Of a DNA stretch of 6,128 nucleotides, positions 1 to 5,184 are shown one piece after another. The DNA lies in assembly GCA_046597185.1 (NCBI GenBank), contig JBKJLF010000521.1, forward strand, positions 1 through 6,128, read 5' to 3'. The DNA comes from CAMBDR01 sp046597185 (GTDB taxonomy: Bacteria; Pseudomonadota; Gammaproteobacteria; Burkholderiales; Burkholderiaceae_D). Positions within the stretch are counted from its first letter, which is position 1; the number at the start of each line of letters is the position of its first letter. The notes under the pieces are model-generated. The model saw only the letters and a list, made by a program, of their open reading frames with translations. It did no database searches and had not been told where the DNA came from. Position numbers and translations under genes: made by a program.

Positions 1-54
1 GGTGACAACAGTCCAAACCATGGCGACAAACGCCAAGGGTAAAACAGGTTTCAT
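1..54 (-). CDS. N-terminal fragment of an unidentified, probably membrane or exported protein
   Basis: Only the first 18 codons are in the window, and the gene continues beyond the left edge. They read MKPVLPLAFVAMVWTVVT: a single early Lys followed by an almost uninterrupted hydrophobic stretch, as in a signal peptide or a first transmembrane helix. The start is supported by a GAGAG ribosome-binding sequence (61-65 on the minus strand) placed 6 nt before the ATG. No stop occurs in the 18 codons. The family cannot be named from so little. A small multi-pass membrane protein or a secreted protein are both possible. It lies downstream of, but is separated by a terminator from, the lipoprotein gene, so it probably has its own promoter in the AT-rich gap. 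Confidence 0.5.
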   Translation of the reverse strand, partial: MKPVLPLAFVAMVWTVVT

Positions 55-288
55 CAGGTTCTCTCGGGCGTAAAGTAATGTGGACTTACTTGTTCTTTTT
101 AATTCAATTCGTACAGAACCCGCATTAAACCCGATATTTGATGACAGCCACAATCACATAAAATAGAGCAACAGCTCTAAACAACAAGGCAAATTTTAAA
201 TAAATTCATCGATAAAAAATTTAATCATTTGATATTTATAAAAATAATTCATCCGAATATCAACTCTGTTTCCCAAAAAAAATCCATT
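55..288. other. AT-rich intergenic gap without a recognisable gene
   Basis: I see no ORF with a plausible start and ribosome-binding site on either strand. The stretch is strongly AT-rich, especially 185-290. It must hold the promoter of the minus-strand gene starting at 54, but I could not find a -35/-10 pair with proper spacing. One small inverted repeat (164-179) is listed separately. Confidence 0.5.
164..179. repeat. Small inverted repeat TAGAGC-AACA-GCTCTA
   Basis: A perfect 6-bp stem with a 4-nt loop. On the minus strand it is followed by TTTTATG, so it could act as a weak back-up terminator behind the main one at 289-317. It could equally be an operator-like half-site pair for the gene at 54, or chance. 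The stem is short and only moderately GC-rich. Confidence 0.25.
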
Positions 289-317
289 AAAAAAGCCGCA
301 CTGAATGCGGCTTTTTT
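289..317 (-). terminator. Rho-independent terminator of the rpiA-lipoprotein unit
   Basis: The perfect inverted repeat GCCGCA (295-300) / TGCGGC (306-311) encloses a 5-nt loop. It is flanked by six A (289-294) and six T (312-317), so an RNA read in either direction ends in a GC-rich stem followed by a U-run. It begins about 18 nt after the stop codon of the minus-strand lipoprotein gene, which places it as the terminator of that transcript. No plus-strand gene ends here within the window, so use in the other direction is not supported. Confidence 0.9.
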
Positions 318-325
318 ACGACACA

Positions 326-343
326 GGGGAATGATTATTCCCC
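326..343. repeat. Inverted repeat spanning the lipoprotein stop codon
   Basis: GGGGAAT (326-332), a 4-nt loop (333-336) and ATTCCCC (337-343) form a perfect 7-bp stem. The TAA stop codon of the lipoprotein gene (335-337 on the minus strand) lies in the loop and the adjoining stem base. It has no U-run of its own, but sits directly before the intrinsic terminator. A transcript-end stabilising hairpin is possible but is inference. Confidence 0.5.
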
Positions 344-787
344 ATTATACGATTTGCATTGTCGTAATTCACATTTCGCCAAAAACACTTTTCCGCTGTC
401 GCACACCATTTTATACACTTCAATCGGGCCTTTTAAGGTCACCAGGCTTGCGCCTTTGCCGCCCTTACAGCCTTGTTGTGCCGCCATTTTTTCTACCGTG
501 ACCGACGAAACACTGATCTGGAATGGCACTTGTTGCACCGGTTCTTCAGCCGCCATTGGTTTGGCGACTGACGCGGTACTGGGTGCCTTGGACACCGCCG
601 ATGACTGAGCAGGTGGCGCGAGCTGGGAGGGACTTAACACCACGGTTTCAGGGAAAGCACCGCCGCTACTCGCAACCGTCGGGCCAGACGCAGGCGCAGG
701 TGCGGGTGCGGCTTTGGCCACAGGTTTGGTAGAAGAACAGCCGCTTAGCGACAACAGCAGCAATAGTGAAAGTAAAGTCGATTTCAT
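335..787 (-). CDS. Small lipoprotein with Ala/Pro-rich linker and four-cysteine C-terminal domain
   Basis: A 150-residue predicted lipoprotein of unknown function. The N-terminus has one Lys, a Leu/Ser-rich hydrophobic segment and the lipobox LSGC with the acylated Cys at residue 17. The following residues are SS rather than Asp, which by the Lol rule suggests sorting to the outer membrane. Residues about 22-85 are rich in Ala, Pro and Ser and look like a flexible linker. The compact C-terminal part (about 88-150) contains Cys 107, 129, 139 and 144 and many Lys, and could form two disulfides in the periplasm. Two consecutive ATGs exist (790 and 787). GAGGA lies only about 1 nt before the first and 4 nt before the second, so I chose 787. 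It starts 18 nt after the rpiA stop, suggesting one transcript. I do not recognise the C-terminal domain. Confidence 0.85.
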   Translation of the reverse strand: MKSTLLSLLLLLSLSGCSSTKPVAKAAPAPAPASGPTVASSGGAFPETVVLSPSQLAPPAQSSAVSKAPSTASVAKPMAAEEPVQQVPFQISVSSVTVEKMAAQQGCKGGKGASLVTLKGPIEVYKMVCDSGKVFLAKCELRQCKSYNGE

Positions 788-805
788 CATATCCTCATAG
801 CGGAA

Positions 806-1486
806 TCAATTCCGATCAAAGCGTAAGGTTTTGACCCCGTCCGCCATACCTAACAAACAAATATCGGCCCCGCGACAGGCAAACAAGCCAGAGGTTACGA
901 CGCCCACGATGCCATTAATCTGTTGCTCCAATGCTACCGGATCAGCAATGGCTAAACCGCTCACATCAAGAATCATACAACCATTATCGGTCAGAAACGG
1001 CTTCCCATCTTTGCAACGCAATTTCGGCACGCCACCCAAAGCGCTCAATTGACGGCTCACCACAGCATGCGCCATGGGAATCACTTCCACCGGCAAGGGG
1101 AATTGCCCCAATTGCTTGACCAGTTTGGAGCCGTCAGCAATGCACACAAAGCGTTTTGCCACCGATGTCACGATTTTTTCCCGGGTCAAGGCTGCGCCGC
1201 CGCCTTTAATCATCGCCCCCTGATGGGTGATTTCATCTGCACCATCGATATACACGGCCAGTGAAGTCACGTCGTTCAAATCGAAAACTTCAATCTGATG
1301 CGCGCGCAAACGCTGGGCAGTGGCGTCCGAGGATGCGACCGCACCCCGAATCTGATCTTTAATCCTGGCCAACTCATCAATAAAGAAGTTGGCAGTTGAC
1401 CCCGTCCCAACTCCAATAATTTCATCGGCAACCACGTATTCGAGCGCCGCTCGGGCAACCGCTTGTTTTAACTCATCTTGTGTCAT
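806..1486 (-). CDS. rpiA: Ribose-5-phosphate isomerase A
   Basis: The enzyme interconverts ribose 5-phosphate and ribulose 5-phosphate in the non-oxidative pentose phosphate pathway, in the cytosol. The 226-residue product has the phosphate-binding loop GVGTGSTA (25-32), the substrate motif SSDAT (52-56), YIDGADEI (79-86) with D81 and D84, and IKGGGAALTREK (93-104) with K94 and the catalytic base E103. These positions coincide with those of E. coli RpiA (219 residues). The conserved FPLPVEVIPMA and the C-terminal GLFACRGAD and DGVKT motifs are also present. I chose the ATG at 1486 because the protein then starts MTQDELK like the family and AGAG lies 7 nt upstream. A longer in-frame start at 1669 would add 61 non-conserved residues and overlap the divergent regulator gene. 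The lipoprotein gene follows directly downstream. Confidence 0.97.
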   Translation of the reverse strand: MTQDELKQAVARAALEYVVADEIIGVGTGSTANFFIDELARIKDQIRGAVASSDATAQRLRAHQIEVFDLNDVTSLAVYIDGADEITHQGAMIKGGGAALTREKIVTSVAKRFVCIADGSKLVKQLGQFPLPVEVIPMAHAVVSRQLSALGGVPKLRCKDGKPFLTDNGCMILDVSGLAIADPVALEQQINGIVGVVTSGLFACRGADICLLGMADGVKTLRFDRN

Positions 1487-1608
1487 GACATCACTCTGTG
1501 TGGAAAATTGACTTATTCTAGCTGATCGTGCCGGAAATGGGATAAAATCATTTTTAGCCGGATGATCGCACCGCACCACCTCAACATTCAAAATCAGGAA
1601 TGACACAC
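1487..1608. promoter_or_regulatory. Divergent intergenic region between rpiA and the signalling cluster
   Basis: The 122-bp gap must hold the promoter of rpiA (minus) and probably that of the response regulator cluster (plus). Possible -10 elements are TAGAAT on the minus strand (1520-1515) and TAAAAT on the plus strand (1543-1548), but neither has a convincing -35 at 16-18 nt. A flagellar sigma-28 type promoter (TAAA, 15 nt, GCCGATAA) is not seen. Two hexamers, TGATCG and GCCGGA, each occur twice, in swapped order (1523-1535 and 1557-1568), which could mark a regulator site. Transcription start sites are inferred only. Confidence 0.4.
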
Positions 1609-1977
1609 ATGGACAATGTAAAAACGGTACTCGTGGTGGATGATAGTCGCGTTTCGCGCATGATGTCACGCCAGTTTATTTTAAGCCGCCAACCTCAATG
1701 GGAAATCCACGAAGCCGCCAATGGCGAGGAAGCCATTCAACTCGCCCAAGGGCTTGATCCTTTTTTAATCTTAATGGATGTCAATATGCCCGGCATGGGG
1801 GGTATGGCGGCAGCCGAACAATTACGCCAGCTCTACCCTGCCAGCAATATCTCCATGCTGACCGCCAATGTCCAGGATGCTATCCGCAAACGTGCCAGCT
1901 CACTGGGCGTTGGTTTCCTCGAAAAGCCCATCACTGAAACCCGTATCCATCAATTGCTTGCCTCGCTGGGACATTAA
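1609..1977 (+). CDS. Single-domain CheY-like response regulator
   Basis: A 122-residue stand-alone receiver domain with no output domain, so it should act by protein-protein contact like CheY. All key residues are present: the metal-binding pair D11 D12, the phospho-acceptor D57 in LILMDVNMPGM, the switch residue T85 in MLTAN and K106 in EKP. I prefer the ATG at 1609 (MDNVKTVLVVDD) to the ATG at 1600, because the AGGA at 1596-1599 is 9 nt from 1609 but touches 1600. The next gene, cheC, starts 2 nt after its stop, which makes this regulator the obvious substrate for that phosphatase. The position of an aromatic switch residue typical of CheY (Y/F near 106 in E. coli) is taken by F103 of GFLEKP. 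Whether it binds the flagellar motor or another partner cannot be read from the sequence. Confidence 0.95.
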   Translation: MDNVKTVLVVDDSRVSRMMSRQFILSRQPQWEIHEAANGEEAIQLAQGLDPFLILMDVNMPGMGGMAAAEQLRQLYPASNISMLTANVQDAIRKRASSLGVGFLEKPITETRIHQLLASLGH

Positions 1978-1979
1978 TC

Positions 1980-2597
1980 ATGTTCAATTTGAACGAACTC
2001 CAGCATGATGCCCTGGTCGAAATCTTCAACATTGGGGTCGGGCAGGCAGCAGCAGCCATGAGCGGCATCGTCAATGAAGAAGTGACCATGTCGGTGCCGT
2101 CGATCAGTTTCGTCAATCGGGCAGATGCCGCATTGATGTTGGTTGACAGCGAAACGCGCCGCATTTGTGGGGTTAGCCAACATTACCATGGCGCGTTCAG
2201 CACCGAAGCCATCCTCATGTTCCCGGAAGAAAAAAGCCTCGAAATCGTGCGTCTGATGGTCGGCGAATTGATTCCCATGCAGGAACTGACCGAAATGGAA
2301 CAAGAGGCGATGAGTGAAATTGGCAACATTATTCTCAATTCTTGTGTCGGCACGCTGGCCAATGTGTTCGAACAAGAATTGGAAGGGACGCTACCAATTT
2401 ATCATATTGGCACCAGTGAAGATATTTTGGCCGCTTCCGGCAGCACTTCAGTGGACGCCGTCGTTTTAATGCTACACATTAATTTCGTGATTGAGTCACA
2501 TCAGATTCATGGCTATGTCGCCTTTATCCTGGATGTGAGCGCATTGCACGATCTGCGCTTCCAGGTCGATGAATATTTACGCAGGATGGTAGGATGA
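1980..2597 (+). CDS. cheC: CheC-type phosphatase of a CheY-like regulator
   Basis: CheC, CheX and FliY proteins dephosphorylate CheY-P through a motif [D/S]-x3-E-x2-N-x22-P. This 205-residue protein has two full copies, as in two-site CheC: D10, E14, N17, P40 in the first half, and E109, E113, N116, P139 in the second, where E replaces the usual D/S. Spacing is exact in both (22 residues between N and P). The sequence is soluble with no signal peptide or membrane segment. Length agrees with CheC (about 200 residues) rather than CheX (about 155, one site). GGGA lies 8 nt before the ATG, inside the end of the response regulator gene, and the gap is 2 nt, so the pair is very likely co-translated. 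In Bacillus and Thermotoga CheC binds CheD, and a cheD gene lies two genes downstream. Its own stop overlaps the start of the diguanylate cyclase gene. Confidence 0.93.
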   Translation: MFNLNELQHDALVEIFNIGVGQAAAAMSGIVNEEVTMSVPSISFVNRADAALMLVDSETRRICGVSQHYHGAFSTEAILMFPEEKSLEIVRLMVGELIPMQELTEMEQEAMSEIGNIILNSCVGTLANVFEQELEGTLPIYHIGTSEDILAASGSTSVDAVVLMLHINFVIESHQIHGYVAFILDVSALHDLRFQVDEYLRRMVG

Positions 2598-3583
2598 TCA
2601 GTCCAGAAGCCATCAACAGCGAATGCATCCTCTTGAACAGTGTAATGAGCACACTCAAGATCGGCGCAATCGTGCTGAACACTTCGCAACAAATCATCCT
2701 TTGGAATCAATGGATGGAAAAGCATTCCGGCTTTATCGCCAGTTCCGTGCTGGGCAAAAATCTGTTTGAGTTATTCCCCGAATTAAACCACGGCCGAATT
2801 CTGTCAGCAGTACAACAAGCCTTGCAAAAAAATAGCTTTCCTTCCGTAGTCTCACAAAAGTTAAACAAAGCACCCTTCCCGTTGTATAGCCATTTCCCGA
2901 TCGAAGAAACGGCACACCATGAACGCATGCAACAGGCGGTCGAAATTATTCCGCTTAAGCTGGCCGATATGCCACGCCATTGCCTGGTTCAAATCACCGA
3001 TGTGAGTGCTGCCGTCGGTCGCGAGAAATTATTGCTCGATCAAACTTTGGTACTGCGTTCACAAACCTTGCTCGATGGTTTAACCTGCATCGCCAATCGA
3101 CGCCATTTCGATCTCACCATCGAAAAAGAGATGCGTCGTGCCAAGCGTACCCATTTGCCGATGTCACTGGCTTTAATCGATATTGATTACTTTAAAGCCT
3201 ATAACGACTATTACGGGCACCAGCAAGGGGATGATTGTTTGATTCAGGTGGCAGCCGAATTATCGGTATCCATGCGCCGACCGGCCGATTTTGTGGCACG
3301 CTATGGCGGTGAAGAATTTGCGGTGATTTTACCGGAAACCAATACCGTCAGTGCCAGCAAAATCATGGAAACGATACGCCTCAAAATCGCTGATCGCTTA
3401 ATCGAACACCGCAGTTCTACCGTCGCCGCCCATGTCTCAGTGAGTATTGGGCTGGCCACTTTCGACGGCGAAGCAGATATGGAAGTGAAAGACTTGATTG
3501 GACATGCGGATCAGGCTTTGTATCAAGCCAAAGGCGATGGCCGCAACCGCGTGGTTTGTTACGATCCCAATCTAAAGTTATAG
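2594..3583 (+). CDS. PAS-GGDEF diguanylate cyclase
   Basis: A 329-residue cytoplasmic protein expected to make cyclic di-GMP from two GTP. Residues about 10-135 form a PAS domain (IVLNTS, ILWNQWMEKHSGF, LGKNLFELFPEL), followed by a short helical linker of about 25 residues. The GGDEF domain starts at DGLT (161-164) and has LIDIDYFKAYND with metal ligand D196, the active-site loop GGEEF (238-242), and SIGLAT and HADQALYQAKGDGRN near the end. The inhibitory site RxxD (R229-P-A-D232) lies exactly five residues before GGEEF, so product inhibition is expected. No transmembrane segment is seen, so input comes from the PAS domain or from partners. Start and cheC stop overlap as ATGA, with AGGA 7 nt upstream, indicating translational coupling to cheC. 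All catalytic signatures are intact and activity is likely. Confidence 0.96.
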   Translation: MISPEAINSECILLNSVMSTLKIGAIVLNTSQQIILWNQWMEKHSGFIASSVLGKNLFELFPELNHGRILSAVQQALQKNSFPSVVSQKLNKAPFPLYSHFPIEETAHHERMQQAVEIIPLKLADMPRHCLVQITDVSAAVGREKLLLDQTLVLRSQTLLDGLTCIANRRHFDLTIEKEMRRAKRTHLPMSLALIDIDYFKAYNDYYGHQQGDDCLIQVAAELSVSMRRPADFVARYGGEEFAVILPETNTVSASKIMETIRLKIADRLIEHRSSTVAAHVSVSIGLATFDGEADMEVKDLIGHADQALYQAKGDGRNRVVCYDPNLKL

Positions 3584-3658
3584 ACAATAATTTTACTGCA
3601 ATTAAACACCTTCAACCCACTACATCAACACATTACATCAATATACGGACTTTGCATT
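3584..3658. other. Short gap before cheD
   Basis: A 75-nt AT-rich gap with no terminator-like hairpin. The octamer TACATCAA occurs twice (3621-3628 and 3634-3641), 13 nt apart. No convincing promoter is seen, and cheD lacks a strong Shine-Dalgarno sequence. Read-through from the diguanylate cyclase gene is the simplest reading. Confidence 0.4.
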
Positions 3659-4228
3659 ATGCCGCTAATTTATGATGACCATGGTGCCTATGAACGATCG
3701 GCACCGGATATTGATGACTTTGCCATCGAGATTTTTCTCGAACCAGGGGAATATTTTGTTGGCGACAACAGCTTTGTGGTACGCACCCTGCTGGGTTCCT
3801 GCGTCTCAATCACCCTGTGGCATCCACAACTCAAATTCGGTGCAATGTGTCATTTTTTACTCTCAACCCGTCCCCAAACCACAGCCGTCGTGCCGGATCG
3901 GCGCAAACGCGGGCAAGAGTTGGATGGCCGTTATGCCGACGAAGTATTGCTACTAATGATACAACAACTACGCGCAGAAGGCGTGCCCATTGAGCAATGT
4001 CAGGGGAAAATTTTTGGCGGCGCGAATATGTTTCCACAAAGGCGGCAAGACGACCAATTACTGATTGGCAAAAAAAATGGTGAAACCGCGTGTCTTTTGC
4101 TACGTTCTCATGGCATTCCCATTATGTCAGAAGATTTATACGGCGATGGACATCGGGAAATTATTTTCAACGTCAATAATGGTGATGTCTGGATGCGGCA
4201 AGTCACCTTGCCATCTGACAAACGATAA
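3659..4228 (+). CDS. cheD: CheD chemoreceptor glutamine deamidase
   Basis: CheD deamidates specific glutamines of methyl-accepting chemotaxis proteins and, in Bacillus, also binds CheC and raises its phosphatase activity. The 189-residue product has the catalytic Cys in TLLGSCVSI (C48), the His in GAMCHFLLS (H65), an upstream Thr (T43), and the conserved GKIFGGANMF near the middle and EDLYGDGHREIIFNVNNGDV near the end. Family members are often 155-200 residues; here about 20 residues precede the first conserved strand. The ATG at 3659 is the first in frame, but no good ribosome-binding site precedes it, only a weak CGGA about 10 nt upstream. The insertion of basic and acidic residues after STRP (PDRRKRGQELDGRYAD) matches the variable substrate-facing loop of the family. 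It stands alone between two gaps in an otherwise tightly packed cluster. Confidence 0.95.
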   Translation: MPLIYDDHGAYERSAPDIDDFAIEIFLEPGEYFVGDNSFVVRTLLGSCVSITLWHPQLKFGAMCHFLLSTRPQTTAVVPDRRKRGQELDGRYADEVLLLMIQQLRAEGVPIEQCQGKIFGGANMFPQRRQDDQLLIGKKNGETACLLLRSHGIPIMSEDLYGDGHREIIFNVNNGDVWMRQVTLPSDKR

Positions 4229-4389
4229 TCCCCCACCATAACGCGCCACTGATACGAGCAACGGATACGAGCCACTGATGCAAATCCATTCTTTTTTGGC
4301 ATCAGAAGCCTTTTTGCAAGGCATTCATGCGATACTCATTGTTTAATACCCCAGTGTAATCAACACCCTTTATCGTCGGAACTTTGCCC
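4229..4389. other. Intergenic gap between cheD and the Hpt gene
   Basis: A 161-nt gap, the longest in the signalling cluster, with no supported gene. It holds nested direct repeats (4245-4280, listed separately). A 5-bp hairpin GCCTT/AAGGC (4308-4322) lies downstream, with no U-run after it. A TTGCAA (4314-4319) could be a -35, but no -10 lies at the right distance (TTTAAT at 4342-4347 is 22 nt away). A second promoter for the Hpt-sensor pair is possible but not shown. Confidence 0.4.
4245..4280. repeat. Nested short direct repeats in the cheD-Hpt gap
   Basis: GCCACTGAT occurs at 4245-4253 and again at 4271-4279, and GATACGAGC occurs at 4251-4259 and 4264-4272. The two pairs interlock. This pattern fits either a local slippage duplication or paired sites for a DNA-binding protein. 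No matching inverted copies were seen, so it is not an insertion-sequence end. Confidence 0.6.
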
Positions 4390-5184
4390 ATGGACGCGAT
4401 ACAAGCACTGCTCTCCCAAATCAAGCAGAACTATATTGCTGAACTGCCTGATCGTTTCGATCAAATGGAGGCGATTGCATTGCAAATTGAAAATGAAGGT
4501 TTTACGCTTGACCGCTACAATGAATTCTATCGACTGGTGCATAGCTTGAAGGGCAGCGGCGGCACCTATGGCTTGCAAATTATTGGCTCTGTCTGCCATC
4601 CGCTGGAAGATTACCTCAATACGATCACGCCAAAATCAAATTTACGCCAAATTGGCTTTGGCAATATCGTCTTGTCCTATATCGATTTATTACGTGAAAT
4701 TGGCAAACGCCTGCAATCCAAACACGCCGTCTTTACTGATATTGAAGACATTCTCACCCGTTTAAGTCAGCGCGCCTTCGCCCCGCGCTATTCGGCCTTA
4801 TTAGTGGAAAATTCCGCCGTGGTCATCAAAATTTTGCGCCAAACTCTGGCACCCTTTAATTTTCGCGTCGCCATTGAAGACGATGGTTATTTGGCCTTGG
4901 GGCGCAGCTTGATTGAACCGTTCGATTTAATTATTTCTGCGGTCGAAGTAAAACAACTCAATGGTAATGCCTTTATGACAGCGCTGAAACTATCAAGCAG
5001 CATCAATAGCCATACCCCCAGCATATTATTAAGTTCAAATGCTAGCGTTAGTCAATCGCCATGCCCAACCGACTTCTTACTGATTAAAGACCACAAATTG
5101 GCGATCAATTTTCGCAAGGCGCTTGAGATCATCGTCAGCAAACTGGAAAACCCGGAAGTACAACAAGCTGGGCAGGCAACATGA
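4390..5184 (+). CDS. Hpt phosphotransfer protein fused to a degenerate receiver domain
   Basis: A 264-residue soluble protein. The N-terminal helical domain (about 1-115) has the Hpt signature HSLKGSGGTYGL with the phosphorylatable H51, so it should relay phosphate between a hybrid kinase and a response regulator. The C-terminal part (about 134-255) follows the receiver pattern (SALLVENSAVVIKILRQTL, PFDLIISAVEVKQLNG, ILLSSNAS, FLLIKD) but lacks the catalytic acids: the DD pair is E140 N141, and the phospho-acceptor position in DLIISAVEV is A184. The switch Ser and the Lys are kept, so it is probably a non-phosphorylated binding module. I chose the ATG at 4390, with CGGA 9 nt upstream, rather than an in-frame TTG at 4384. 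Its stop overlaps the next start as ATGA, coupling it to the membrane sensor, its likely partner. It resembles no named protein that I can recall. Confidence 0.9.
   Translation: MDAIQALLSQIKQNYIAELPDRFDQMEAIALQIENEGFTLDRYNEFYRLVHSLKGSGGTYGLQIIGSVCHPLEDYLNTITPKSNLRQIGFGNIVLSYIDLLREIGKRLQSKHAVFTDIEDILTRLSQRAFAPRYSALLVENSAVVIKILRQTLAPFNFRVAIEDDGYLALGRSLIEPFDLIISAVEVKQLNGNAFMTALKLSSSINSHTPSILLSSNASVSQSPCPTDFLLIKDHKLAINFRKALEIIVSKLENPEVQQAGQAT

Noticed and set aside
229..501. Plus-strand 90-codon frame across the terminator and the antisense of the lipoprotein gene
   Set aside because: It starts in the AT-rich gap, runs through the terminator hairpin, and its composition is that of the complement of a Cys/Lys-rich coding sequence. 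No Shine-Dalgarno sequence or recognisable motif is present.
1508..1548. TTGACT (1508-1513) with TAAAAT (1543-1548) as a plus-strand sigma-70 promoter
   Set aside because: The spacer is 29 nt, far from 16-18 nt, so the two elements cannot form one promoter.
1487..1669. A 61-residue N-terminal extension of rpiA from an in-frame ATG at 1669
   Set aside because: The extension is not like RpiA, has no good ribosome-binding site and overlaps the response regulator gene. MTQDELK at 1486 matches the family start.
1974..2375. Minus-strand 133-codon frame antisense to cheC
   Set aside because: It has no family motif and is rich in His and Phe, as expected from the complement of a real gene. The plus strand has exact CheC active-site spacing.
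4291..4322. Possible terminator between cheD and the Hpt gene (T-runs and a GCCTT/AAGGC hairpin)
   Set aside because: The T-runs lie before or within the hairpin rather than after it, and the stem is only 5 bp, so it does not have the form of an intrinsic terminator on the plus strand.
4384..4389. TTG start adding two residues to the Hpt protein
   Set aside because: The ATG at 4390 has CGGA at 9 nt. TTG would be a weaker start with only 3 nt to the same element.
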